Source of the DNA: Paraglomus occultum
Lineage: Eukaryota > Glomeromycota > Glomeromycetes > Paraglomerales > Paraglomeraceae
DNA length: 39,025 nucleotides
Assembly: GCA_910592205.1 (NCBI GenBank)
Contig: CAJVPJ010000158.1
Location: 1-39,025 of the forward strand
Direction: 5' to 3'
Position numbers and translations under genes: made by a program. Below the pieces are notes generated by a model. The model was not told where the DNA came from and did not search any database. It saw nothing but the letters and a program-made list of their open reading frames with translations. Shown here in pieces: positions 1 to 10,456 of this stretch; the first letter of the stretch is position 1; every line of letters begins with the position of its first letter.

Positions 1-180
1 CAAACAAAAAAAAGGTTTAGGAATTTGGTTGGATTTTCGTGGAATAAATTACGTTTGAAATAATGCGACTTGGCAAATTTTATTCGATCATCATCGTGTG
101 ACCAATACTTTTGGTCAGTATGTGTATGTGTTGATCGATTGTTGTAATGATTGTATCGTTTACTCAAATAGTTAACTCAG

Positions 181-495
181 AAATATCCGACGATATTAAC
201 CCCTGACAATGTTTGGATAATCGGAATCGCTCAAGAGCCATCTACTCGGGAATATTATTTAGTTTTCTACCATGAAATACATCAGTTGTTGGACAAATAT
301 ATGCAGAATTACAAATATGTGCGGTATATGCAATATGCTGGTTTTTATGAAATTAAACAGATTGGGATTGGTGGTTATGGGACGGTCTATGCTGCCAAAT
401 ACAAAAAGTATTTGGAGGAAGAGGACATGTCAGAAACTATCGTACTAAAACGTTTTAAGAATTTTAATGAAATGCCAGAGATGTTTATTTCTGAG
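181..495 (+). pseudogene. Protein kinase N-lobe fragment (AMF-type expanded kinase family)
   Basis: This reads as one exon of about 105 codons, entered after a CAG acceptor at 178-180 and left at a GAG|GTATTA donor at 495/496. The second half shows a kinase N-lobe: a glycine-rich loop (GIGGYGTVYAAKY), the ATP-binding lysine strand (IVLKRF) and the start of helix C (EMPEMFISE). Upstream in the same frame lies a hinge-like stretch (IGIAQEPSTREYYLVFY). This order, hinge-like segment before the glycine loop, is known from kinases expanded in Rhizophagus and relatives. No HRD or DFG motif appears in the next 1.5 kb, so the catalytic C-lobe is missing and no phosphotransfer is expected. It may be a relic, or the surviving part of a gene that continues left of the window. 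Confidence 0.6.
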
Positions 496-669
496 GTATT
501 AGTATGTGATCTCTGATATTGTTAATTAAAGTCATATTTGATGTGACTCTGTATTTATTTATTATTCTATTATATTATTTGTTTATTCATATAATAATTT
601 ATCTCATCCCGATTTTTTATTCGGGTTTTGTTAAATGTATACATTGGTGGTAAATACCATGGATCCATC

Positions 670-1035
670 ATGCTAGCAGAATTTGATGTACCCACTCAAT
701 TCGATGAAATGAGAAAGATTGTAACAATAGCACGGACAATGTTGAATGTTAAGGTAAGCTGGGAAATTCCTTTTAACATTTCGTTTATCTTTTTTAATTT
801 TGTTATTTTTGTGCAGAATATTTTCAAGCAAACCATAAAAACCTTCACTTTGATGGAGGAAGCTTCCAAGAAGAAGAAACACTCTGTAGATAACATATTG
901 GTGTCATCAAGAGTCAAAGAGCATGTAATATCTCCTAAAACTAAGAAACGAAAGCTAAGAAATGAAAAAATTAATAGGAGTTTACTTGATGGTTTATTAT
1001 ATATTAATGTATGTATCCTATTACTATTACTATGA
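670..1035 (+). CDS. Hypothetical two-exon protein, unrecognised
   Basis: The reading frame starts at ATG 670 (MLAEFDVPTQFDEMRK) and stops at 1035. A good intron fits at 754-816: donor AAG|GTAAGC, pyrimidine-rich tract, acceptor TGCAG. Its 63 bp are a multiple of three, so the frame is open with or without splicing. The second exon is basic (KKKK, KTKKRKLRNEK), like a nuclear localisation signal. The frame may instead continue past a GTATGT donor near 1010. It follows the kinase fragment closely and could be a distal exon of the same broken locus, but it has no kinase motif. I do not recognise the family. Confidence 0.3.
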   Translation: MLAEFDVPTQFDEMRKIVTIARTMLNVKVSWEIPFNISFIFFNFVIFVQNIFKQTIKTFTLMEEASKKKKHSVDNILVSSRVKEHVISPKTKKRKLRNEKINRSLLDGLLYINVCILLLLL

Positions 1036-2167
1036 AATCTAAAACAAAAATCTCGAGAAATTTTAAATGCATTAATTCATATTAATATTAGAAGTGTAAA
1101 TAAATATTATAATAAAGTTTTGCATGGTGGTGCTTATGTTAATATTTTGTTATGTGAATTATAAATGTACAGCATCATGATCATTCTCAGATATATTGAT
1201 TTTGTTATTTTTCCACATTCCGCCTTTGTTTACGATTTTTGCATATGATATTTTTCTGTGCTTTCGAGAATATGTGAAAAGTAAGAGTGGTAATAATAAT
1301 TGAATACCATAATAATAATGTTAGGGAATTGGCCCATTCTAGGCATCCCAAAACGGGCCAGCCCATTTTAAGATGGGAACTCAGACCGGAGGGTGTTATT
1401 GCCATTGCCGCTCCCTTTATTGAAACACTTTCATCACGGTAACACATGTACTTGGTAAGCTTTCACGTTCGTTTACCTAACTACAGCTGTTGCATAACTA
1501 TTATGCTTGCGAACTCATACTCACTCAAAAAACAATCTTTTTGTCAATTGGATGTTACTATATAGAATGATCTTTCATTGATGGCAATAGGTTGCGCGAC
1601 CAATAAAGACCTTGCTGAAGGGCTTCCAGTCTAGTTTCGCTTCTTCCTTTGGTAACACACGTGAATTGTCGTGATGTATGCACAAAAAAGTGAATGGAAA
1701 AAGCGCTTAGTTCTTCTATTTCTGATTGCTAGCATGACGACATTGTCAACAACATTAAACCGTCTGTTTCCAGAATACTTGTTTATATTTGGAATCTGAA
1801 ATAATAAAATAACTTCATATCCAGCTTGTTGTTATCGATTTATGATACATTTTCAAAAATTTATAAAAAAGGGCTTAGCGAATTCAAGAGCTTTCTATAC
1901 TACAAAATTAATAATCCCGCACAAAAAGTCTTCCAAGTTGAATCGAACGTGTATTGTGTATTATTACCATGTTCTCTTATTTGTTTTGTTTTTTGTTCAA
2001 ATAATTTTGACACAAGACTTTATTACATAATAAACATTAATTTAACTGTTCCATTCCTTCAAAATAATATCCTCTAAGCTCTATACAACACCGCGCCAAC
2101 TCTGAAAGCCCTAATTACTATTTATACAGAATTCCATACATGCTAACATAGCAAGCCCAACCCATCC
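1036..2167. other. Intergenic spacer, no supported gene
   Basis: This AT-rich spacer holds a slightly GC-richer patch at about 1320-1440 with no convincing reading frame or RNA structure. Plus-strand TTTATT at 2019-2024 is AATAAA on the minus strand, about 145 nt past the stop of the CH-domain gene, and may be its polyadenylation signal. No tRNA-like fold was found. Confidence 0.5.
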
Positions 2168-4348
2168 TCAAGCCCGACGTGTCCAATAGATCGACGAATG
2201 ATCAATGTTAGTCAACAACAGCTGCAACGGAATGTCTTCATCATACTCACGACGTGCGATATCCTCAAAATCCAGTTCACGTGCCCCGGATCTATCGTAT
2301 TCATCTATATCGTCGAAATCGTACATCTCCTGGTCTTCGAATTCGTTTGCAAGCCAATTGGATGTCCACTCCCAGATGGCCGCGACTATTGATGAAGAAG
2401 AGGATGCCCAAGCTGGTTGAGGCGATGATGATCGACGTCGAGGATGAGAACGTGGAGACGAGGTTGTCGGTTTGTCAAAATTTGGTATCGATCGAGAAGG
2501 AACCTCGCGCGTAGCATATGCAAGTTTGGAAGCTTGCATAAGAGGTTGAGAGGAATGGTGATATTCGGGTGGACGAGGTTGCATGTTGGTCGTAGGCGCG
2601 TAAGAGATTGGTGGCGGGGGAAGCGGTTTGTCGACATTTGAGACTGGCAGAGATGGATATCCGGAACGCTGTGTTTCAACATTGGAATCCGGTATCAAAA
2701 CTTTTGAAACAGTCTGGCCTGAAGCCTCGATATGTGTTGTTTCACCAGGTTCAACAACTGCCTCTTGCTGCTGCTGCTGTTCCTGCAGCTGTTGCTGAGC
2801 CAAAAGCGTGGCTCTTCGTTCTTTCATAATCTTCTGACGCCTGGTAACAACCATAAACATCTCTGAAATATACATACTCCATTCAATGCCCGATTTATCC
2901 GCATTTTCATCACTCTTAACAAGCAATTCGATCAGCTTTGTCGGTTGCTTTACACTCAATTTTTGTTCCAATATGATAAAACACTCGCTCAATCTCTTTT
3001 TTATTTTTCTCTTTTTACTTTCCTCTCCATCCTCATCTCCTCCCTCATCCTTAATCAAAGACTCAAAGTCATCTAACCAAAATTTATTCAAGTGATGCAC
3101 GAGCGCGGTCAATAATATTCCATCATTCAAGCTTTCAAAATTCTTTACAGGATACAAATTTCCGGGAAGCTGGGCTTCGAGATCAATAAGCTGGACGTTG
3201 AGCCAGAATAAAAGCCCTGAGGATGAGTGTATTGGCGTCGAATTGGAACGTACATGAAGTGTGCGAAAACGGCCGGATGCTGTGCGAGTTGGTTTCTGGT
3301 TTAACGTTTCGAAAGCGCTTGCCGGCATCGACATTCGTTTCGAAACGTATTGAGGGGGAAGGGGACGTCGGGATCTGTTGAGTGGTAAGTGCAGCGTGGA
3401 TGAGCCCCATGAAGAACTATAATCTTCGGGTTCGGTTACAATTTGACGTACTTTATGTGCAGAGCTTGATTCCTCGTCGATAATTGACGTGATTTTCTCG
3501 ACCCCCTTTCCAGTCGATTCCGGTGGGGTTTCAAGATTTCCGCTAACGCCCTGAGTCTGCGTTTCGGTGTTTTCGTCTTTATCTATCACTTTGGTCTCTT
3601 CATTTTCCCCCGGTTCTTCTAAACTCAAATCCGTATCATATTTGCTTGCTCTCGATTGTTTGTTTACCATAGATACGTCTTGTTCCTCCTCGTTTACACC
3701 CGTACTCACTTTACTCACCTCTACACTTTCTTCCTCTTCGACTATATCACTAATACTTCTTTCCACTTCACTCTCTCCGCTCGAATACCACACCTCACTC
3801 TCTTCTCTGTCATGCTCATTAACTGCTTCTTCGATAACAACTTGGTCAACTTCAAAAACCGAAGACAGATGATGGAACTTTGAGATCACCAACCAGATTA
3901 AACCCATGGTCAACTTTACGTTCCCATCCACGATATCAACTGGACCGATAGCATCCAAAGCTGCTAAACTCGAGGCATCAAGCTTGTCTCGCACATACGT
4001 TAATACTTTATTAACATTCGCAATATGATGGTGTCTCGTATTTCCGCGTTCAGCCTTGGGCAAGTCGGTATCTTCGGGGTATAGAACTTGGAGTAGTTTG
4101 ATCAACAGTTTACCATCCCGAAAATCCATGTCGATAGCCTTTATCTCTGGAAAGTTTGATATATCGAGTGGAAGAGCGCGCAATTGGATATTTAACCATC
4201 TGGTAAATGTTGCTTTTTGAGAGCTTGTATAGCGATCTGCGGTAGTAGTGCTGTAATATCTTGATTTTATGTTGACTACATTTGTTGTATTATCCCATTG
4301 GCCGATAAAAGAATTCCGGCGACGGGGTTTTGAGGCTGGAGTTGACAT
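2168..4348 (-). CDS. Calponin-homology (alpha-actinin-type) actin-binding protein
   Basis: This is an intronless 726-residue protein, complete from ATG 4348 to TGA 2168. Residues about 44-160 form a type-1 CH domain like CH1 of alpha-actinin: FTRWLNIQL, DFRDGKLLIKLLQVLYPED, LPKAERG and VDGNVKLTMGLIWLVI. A second, degenerate CH-like region lies near residues 375-500 (LLFWLNVQL, LNDGILLTALVHHLNKF), broken by an acidic/lysine insert. Between them is an acidic, Ser/Glu-rich disordered linker. After CH2 come a poly-Gln run (QQQLQEQQQQQ) and a Pro/Ser-rich tail. Tandem CH domains bind F-actin, so a cortical actin crosslinking or scaffolding role is inferred. There are no spectrin repeats or EF hands, so it is not a standard alpha-actinin. 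A TATATATA-like stretch near 4435 lies about 85 nt upstream of the start. Confidence 0.85.
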   Translation of the reverse strand: MSTPASKPRRRNSFIGQWDNTTNVVNIKSRYYSTTTADRYTSSQKATFTRWLNIQLRALPLDISNFPEIKAIDMDFRDGKLLIKLLQVLYPEDTDLPKAERGNTRHHHIANVNKVLTYVRDKLDASSLAALDAIGPVDIVDGNVKLTMGLIWLVISKFHHLSSVFEVDQVVIEEAVNEHDREESEVWYSSGESEVERSISDIVEEEESVEVSKVSTGVNEEEQDVSMVNKQSRASKYDTDLSLEEPGENEETKVIDKDENTETQTQGVSGNLETPPESTGKGVEKITSIIDEESSSAHKVRQIVTEPEDYSSSWGSSTLHLPLNRSRRPLPPQYVSKRMSMPASAFETLNQKPTRTASGRFRTLHVRSNSTPIHSSSGLLFWLNVQLIDLEAQLPGNLYPVKNFESLNDGILLTALVHHLNKFWLDDFESLIKDEGGDEDGEESKKRKIKKRLSECFIILEQKLSVKQPTKLIELLVKSDENADKSGIEWSMYISEMFMVVTRRQKIMKERRATLLAQQQLQEQQQQQEAVVEPGETTHIEASGQTVSKVLIPDSNVETQRSGYPSLPVSNVDKPLPPPPISYAPTTNMQPRPPEYHHSSQPLMQASKLAYATREVPSRSIPNFDKPTTSSPRSHPRRRSSSPQPAWASSSSSIVAAIWEWTSNWLANEFEDQEMYDFDDIDEYDRSGARELDFEDIARREYDEDIPLQLLLTNIDHSSIYWTRRA

Positions 4349-5022
4349 TTATATTTGATTTGTTAAAGATTATAAAGTAAAGACTATTGGTAGTATGCAC
4401 AGTTCTTTTGCTTGCTCCTGTGAATCCAAGCTGTTATATATAGTGACCGATATCAAACGTTCACGTTTCAAAACGCTAGCTGCATGCGCAAGGCATTTTT
4501 ATTAGATCCTATTCCGGACAAAATTTCAAAAAGACAAACCGAAACATCAAAACTTGTTTTCTCGAATAGGAATAATGGAACACCATCAACATGATCAGGG
4601 ATTGGATAAAAACAACGTGTGTTCCCACACTTTGACTTTATTACATTAGATGACAACGAGTTTCAGGTTTATTTTCGGATGAACGAATAATGCGAGCATT
4701 CTCACGAGAAAGAATTGACACTTTGTTTAATTCCTTCACACAGAGAATCGGCTACAGATTTAGAAATACTCTCGTTGGACAGAACATTGAGTATATGCTA
4801 TAGCAATGGGACGACACCTATAACAATTGTCAAATCAAACGCAGCTGTAGATATTATACATTATTACAACAAAGAATAAGAACTACTGAGACAGGAAAAG
4901 CACAAGCCAAACATTCCAAATTTGTGATATTATACTTTTATGTGTCTATAATTAGTGTTCAGATCTAACGTAGTCTATGTAGGTTGGAAATGTTGCGACT
5001 GCAGGGAAGAGAAATCTCAGTA
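4349..5022. other. Promoter and spacer between CH gene and DPBB gene 1
   Basis: The left end holds the promoter of the minus-strand CH gene (TATA-like repeat near 4435). The rest is AT-rich and includes the 3' flank of the minus-strand DPBB gene. A short minus-strand open stretch at 4468-4656 has no recognisable motif and is not called. Confidence 0.4.
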
Positions 5023-6049
5023 TCATGGTCCAGATTGTGCAGTATTTGTAGTCGTACTGTTCGCTGGCGTATTAGCGTTCGCTAAATTGCTAAAGATCGA
5101 GCCCATAAAGAATGCAGCTGCAACATTATTCGCTGGTTGAGTATTATCTGTTGGGGTCGGCGTTGTCGTTGATGTTGATGTTGTCGAAGTTGATGTTGCC
5201 GTAGTTGACGTTGTTGTCGTCGACGTTGTTGGGGCCGGTGCTGGCGGTGCTGCTTTCGGTGGTGCAGCATTATTGCCGCCACCACCATTGCCACCACCAT
5301 TGCCACCACCATTGCCACCACCATTGCCACCGCCATTGCCACCACCATTGCCACCACCATTGCCACCACCATTGCCGCCGCCGCCGCCACCACCTAATGT
5401 CCATACGATGGGTACACGGCCCTGAGAAGGGTCTGCTATGGTATTAAATGCGCTTGTTGATAGATCCAAATCATTGTCCCCACAAGCCACACACTTTGTA
5501 AAAAGGGGGATGTCAGCTAACGCTATGATTTGAATGCAACAATCAAGAATACGGCAAAATTATTAAATACCCTGTCAAGAATGGTAACTGTAACTGTACC
5601 CTTTGGCCCGGTTATGGTCGCTGTTAGACCGCAAATGCCCGGCGTGCTATCAAAACGGCCCGCACCCTACATATAGTCCATCAAGGAATATTAGTGAACA
5701 TATGCCAAAATCATTCTTGGCTCATGTTTCGTCCAGCATTTGCTTGGCACTCGACGATGATTCGTTCTTTGGTGGTTGCACGCAAACATTTCAATCAACA
5801 AAGAAAGTTGCACAATCCAATTCGTCTTTAACTATTCAATCAATTTAACAGCAACAAATGTTCTATCTTTTTCATTTCGCTTACCGCTGCAGCAATTAAC
5901 TGATCTGGAGTATTGGTTTGTCCACAAGCACCAAGACCAACAGCATAAAATGTGGCCGCGCCAGCTAATCGCTTCTGGAGTGGAACCGATGCACTTCCAC
6001 TAAAAAGAAGAGTTATGGCAATACAAAATAAGAGGAGCTTGGAATACAT
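5023..6049 (-). CDS. Secreted DPBB (RlpA/barwin-like) protein 1
   Basis: Three exons (6049-5885, 5666-5571, 5493-5023) encode 243 residues. Residues 1-20 are a signal peptide (LLLFCIAITLLFSGSASA-like core). The double-psi beta-barrel follows: ATFYAVGLGACGQTN in exon 1, CGLTATITGPKGTVTVTI in exon 2, then DRCVACGDNDLDLS and the IADPSQGRV strand in exon 3. The cysteines and the D-x-C-x-x-C core match fungal RlpA-like/barwin-like proteins. The tail is a GGGN repeat, then an Ala/Pro and Thr/Ser-rich stretch likely to be O-glycosylated. Family members act at or bind cell-wall polysaccharides; enzyme activity is not shown. Introns are phase 0 (218 and 77 bp). A tandem paralogue lies just upstream in the same orientation. 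The barrel loop at the exon 1/2 join is about five residues shorter than in the paralogue. Confidence 0.85.
5278..5373. repeat. 12-bp minisatellite encoding GGGN repeats
   Basis: Eight consecutive 12-bp units (GCCACCACCATT on the plus strand, one with a C/G change) lie inside exon 3 of DPBB gene 1. Read on the coding strand they encode Gly-Gly-Asn-Gly repeats, and are followed by pure GCC triplets. Copy number is likely to vary between strains because unit length keeps the frame. Confidence 0.95.
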
Positions 6050-6350
6050 ATTTCGCTGAGGAAGAGGGGGGGAAAGTAAATGTTGATGATATGATGTGTA
6101 AGGAATTAATTGATATGTTTGATAGCTGGCTCTCGTCTAGAGATAATGGCTTTCAAACAAGCGGATAGTAGTGTATGTTGGGGGGATGTCGAGGAAGGGA
6201 TATTAGGTAATGAATGTATTGTATGATGCGATCTTTTTGAGACGCACTATTTTGAGGAAAACGAAATTAAGGAATGAATTTTCGTCTCCCGACAAAATGA
6301 TGAACAGTAATAATGGCCAACAGAACAAATGAAAAAAAAGGCTTGTGTGC

Positions 6351-6358
6351 CTTTTATA
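6351..6358 (-). promoter_or_regulatory. Possible TATA box of DPBB gene 1
   Basis: TATAAAAG on the minus strand, about 300 nt before the start codon at 6049. The spacing implies a long 5' leader, so this is tentative. Confidence 0.35.
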
Positions 6359-6748
6359 TTTAATCCACGCGCCATACAGTGCTAGGTTAGACTATTTATA
6401 ATTGGTTTAGATGAGAATCGGTACAAAGCATGCGGTGAACATCCTTTCACAAATAAGAAAACAGAGGCCGGATAACAAGACCGTTGTATAAGGTAATGAG
6501 GTTGGGTAACTAGTATGTTGTGGTATACTTGGTAAACACGCAAGAGCCAGCTATTAAAAATATTGAGTTACGAAAACAAGTAATACTTTTTTATTTACGG
6601 AACATGACGTTTGGGGAAATATATATCGAACGAACAAAGTTGCATGATTTTGTTTATCTTTTTATCCACCCGGGACATTGAATTCCAACAAAAGTCATTA
6701 TACAGCTGATTGATTTGTAGATACAGGGCTTTTAGAATGTGAGTAAAA

Positions 6749-7448
6749 TTACTGCGGAGGATTCGTATTGTTTTCGATGTTAGTGCTGTCGATGACGTCG
6801 TTGACGTTGTTGATGATGGTATTGTTGCTGTTATTATTATTAATAATCACGTTATTATCGTTATTGCCGCTATTACCCTTGTCACCGTTGTTACCGTTGT
6901 TACCGTCGCCTGTAGATGAATCAAAGTTCCAGTTCCATTTAATCTGAACTCTGCCTTCGCTCAGGTCGGCTATCTTACTAAATGCCGCTGGACTTAGATC
7001 CATATCACCGTTTTTACAACTTTTGCACTTGAGTGAAAAAGAAACAGAGTGTCAAGACAAAATTCGATAATAATACCACAAATGAATACGAGTTGACGAA
7101 ACCTACGAGGTCTACTATTGTAACTGTGACTGTGCCTGAAGGACCACTAATGGTGGCTTTTTTACCGCAAAAAGGCGCTTTGTTTGGATTTGGCGGGCTG
7201 CCCCACTGTGCTACATTCTATATTTGACGTAATATTTTAGTATCTATTATCGGTATATTCTCAGCTTTCGACAAAAACAAACTTACGAGAGCAGCAACAT
7301 ATTCGTCGTCAGAATTGGTCTGGCCGCACGCACCCAACCCAACATTGTAAAATGTCCCTTGGCCATTAAATTGCCTATTGAACAGCGGTAGCGAGTATAC
7401 AGCGGTGATCATGACGGCGAAAACGATGAACAATTTAGCAAGTGACAT
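6749..7448 (-). CDS. Secreted DPBB (RlpA/barwin-like) protein 2
   Basis: Three exons (7448-7287, 7217-7107, 7027-6749) encode 183 residues. I chose ATG 7448 over the in-frame ATG at 7514 because it begins directly with a signal peptide (MSLAKLFIVFAVMITAVYS). The barrel shows GTFYNVGLGACGQTN, NVAQWG, FCGKKATISGPSGTVTV, CKSCKNGDMDLSPAAF and GRVQIKW. Both introns are phase 0 (69 and 79 bp) and sit at the same barrel positions as in DPBB gene 1, so the two arose by tandem duplication. The C-terminal tail differs completely: here it is Asn/Asp/Ile-rich (NNGNNGDKGNSGN) without Gly or Thr blocks. A secreted wall-associated or effector-like role is inferred. Confidence 0.85.
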
Positions 7449-7623
7449 TGTGAAAGAGTATCGATAGTGTATAAATGGGGAGAGAGGAGATAATAGGAAA
7501 TGCAATCGGAGCAATTGGACAAATTAAAGAAATGAAAGTAAAAGCGTAAACAGCTTGATATCTTTCGTAAAATATAGACCGTCTCTGACGACTACAGTAT
7601 CGTTTCTAAGGGCTGGCCGGGGG

Positions 7624-7631
7624 TTTATATA
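7624..7631 (-). promoter_or_regulatory. Probable TATA box of DPBB gene 2
   Basis: TATATAAA on the minus strand, about 176 nt upstream of the start codon at 7448, with no other TATA match nearer the gene. Confidence 0.45.
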
Positions 7632-10456
7632 TAATCGAAAAAGAAAATCCATGTCTGCGTTCTAACACATCACTCCTCAGAGTTATTCTCGACTACATCT
7701 CATACAATAGTACCAATAACCATAATTCTATCAGAATACCTCGTGCATAAAATACTCGTGCATAGACTGGATTTTTTGCACGTGGACAACTACCAGGAGT
7801 AGGAACTCGCAGTAAAGAACAACAGATGAAGAGTTCGGCAAAGAAACAAAGGTGAGGAGGTGTAGAGTTGAGGAGGATGACGATGGTAATAGACATGGGA
7901 AGATTCAATGTAATCAACAAACACAATGCGATACATTTTTCTTACAATGCCTCATAATGGTAATATTTCAAAGCAACCATTGATATTAGCGTAACCATGC
8001 AGGAATTGCGAGAAGCTTCCTATTCTGCATTGAGATAACTCGAGACACAATCGTGCATATTGCAGAATTCTATGAACTTTATACCATGATGCATGTGCAA
8101 AGTGGTCACGCCATTTCATCAGGAATCATTCAGATTGGCGTGACTTGGATGAAACATTAATGTTGATGAACGCTGATAACTAACTCTAACTTACGTTTCC
8201 CTCATTGATGATAGTAAGAACATGCTGTACACAGAATTGTTTGTCAAAGCACATTTAAATAGTGTGAGAAAGACGGATAAAGTTATATGGGCGTTTGATA
8301 GCAGTAAATTAATTCTTTATATAGTAACAAACATCAGGTTTACGTTTTACGTTAACTGGGTTTTCGAGAGAAAGCTTCTCTGTATCGTTTAATCAAACTT
8401 TTGCTGTATCCATTATTATTTTGTTGTCGTTGTTTCAGTAATCAAATTTTATTTTATGAAACAGATACAAAAGTATTATTATGTATAAACATATTACACT
8501 TCCATGTTAAGTCTTCTTAAACAATAGTAATAGTTTATAGAAGGAAAGAAAGAACATGTAAAAGAAAAAACTTTATTGTTCCTTCAAATTTCTAATATCG
8601 TTATCGACATTTTGATAAAGAATTAGATTTTTGTTTATTACATGACTGCATACCATTGTAATTAGACAAGGTTTGTCAATTGGTGCAGTGTCAATTTGTA
8701 ATGTCATGCGGTGGCCAATTGAGAATTAGTTATGAATACTTTACGAATTTAGGTATGAATTAGTAGTGCATTGTAGGTTAAAAGTATGAATTTATTAGCA
8801 TTAATAGGTTACAAGAAAGTCACTCGTCAAAGTTTACGAACAAGTTTGCTAAAGCTTAATCGAAAAAATAAAATAAAAAAACTTTTAGGTAAAACCGTAT
8901 TTGTGTAAGATAGTGGAAAAAATTGGGTCACAATGTTAGCTTGATGGTGGATGTTTTGTTCTAAGGAGAAGAAATAGAAACTTTAGATTATTTTCCCTAC
9001 AATTGTCTGTATACCGATTTTCTCCCTCGAGGATCGCTTGCTAGTGATGAATACATTCACAGATATTCTCCAATACTTGTCCCAATTGCAATGACATATA
9101 CGATTATTTCAAATAATTGTACAATGTCACTAATTTTACTTCTTGGATATCAAAGAATGTTTAATTAGATCAAAAAACTTGTTTATTCTTGTACTGACAA
9201 GAAGTATTTGCTGCATGCATAAACATGACCTACATACCTACGGTTGAATGTGCATAGATTTATATGCATAGTACACACCAAGTATGCACGCCGTGCATAT
9301 GTAATAATTATCTGTTAACCTACGATGCAGAAAGCCCGTTTTTTGTGCACTACTGAAACATATTATAGATTCCAATGAGAATGGTGTAGGCTTTATGTGA
9401 TCTAATATTAAATCTGGCAAGCCGTATTTTACCATGTACGTATTTCACAGATTTAATAAAACGCAGTTTACCACTTTACTGTCTAGGTTCAGTATGCCTT
9501 TTATATCTCTAGATTTATAAATATATAAGCGTAGATTTTAATACTTTGTCGTAAAGACTATACACAGTGTATACAACCACACATCACTTTAGAATTTATT
9601 TTCGTTCTCCAAAAATAGATGTTATCATCGCAAAAGGAGAACTCTCTTACGCAAATACTAAAACCCATCTCTCCCGCGTATGTAGGCATTGACCAGGTAT
9701 TCATACGAGAACAACTGCTGCGTAACATGAAAATGTTATTTGTATATTTAAGTCTTCATGCCTACATGTCTTTGACTTGCGCTTAAAAACCAAGAGCTAC
9801 ATGAACTACGTATGCTTATGATGCACATGAAGACGTATTTGAGTGGTGTTCAACTTTTGTGTCACACCGTAACGTAAACATTAATTTTATTAATTTGATA
9901 TTACGAGTATTATTCTGTAATTCGAAATAATCTTAATAACAGTAAATAATCATGATCTCGCAACGTCCGACAGCTATTGGTACGGTAATTACAGACAGGG
10001 CTAAGAAAACTCTACCAATCGATCAATATCAATAAATCTACCCTCCTTCAATTAAATGTCCTTTGGTCCGTAGCGTAGGTATTGATTATGTCATGGCTTG
10101 ATTTCTCCACTTTTAAGTTCAAATAAACCAGTTCCCCTCTTTCGATAACTCCGAATGGCACGACAATTAATGCGAGCAAATGTTACTATTACATAGCACA
10201 ACAGTTACTGCGTCCTTGGCGGGATTTCTTTATATCTTATTAAATTTATACTCGATTACCAGATATTATTATATTCCCCGGTTGAAATGTTTAGGCTGTC
10301 AAATTAGCGATAATCGGTGAGCGAGTTGCACAAGATGATCGTTGAAATCTAATCTCTTTAACGCGATGCGCAAGTTTGAATCGAATAAATAACAAAGTAA
10401 ATGACCATGTTCTTATTACCCGTTAGTTCGTTAAGGAGCCTTCCTCCAATATTCAA
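7632..10456. other. Long gene-poor AT-rich spacer
   Basis: About 2.8 kb with no convincing coding region on either strand. Open stretches at 7693-7926 and 9238-9435 (minus) have no motif, signal or splice context that supports them. A 17-nt palindrome (arms TATGCACG) sits at 9283-9299. The last 200 bp serve as the argJ promoter; I see no clear TATA box there. Confidence 0.45.

Noticed and set aside
1205-1447. Minus-strand open frame in a GC-richer patch
   Set aside because: No motif, splice context or homologous feel; likely chance.
4468-4656. Minus-strand frame with HVDGVPLFLFE, similar in part to HVDGMEALVFNE at 25600-25815
   Set aside because: The shared stretch is only a few residues and neither frame has further support; could be a repeated family but not claimed.
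7693-7926. Hydrophobic minus-strand frame upstream of DPBB gene 2
   Set aside because: Lies over the promoter region and shows no domain or intron signals.
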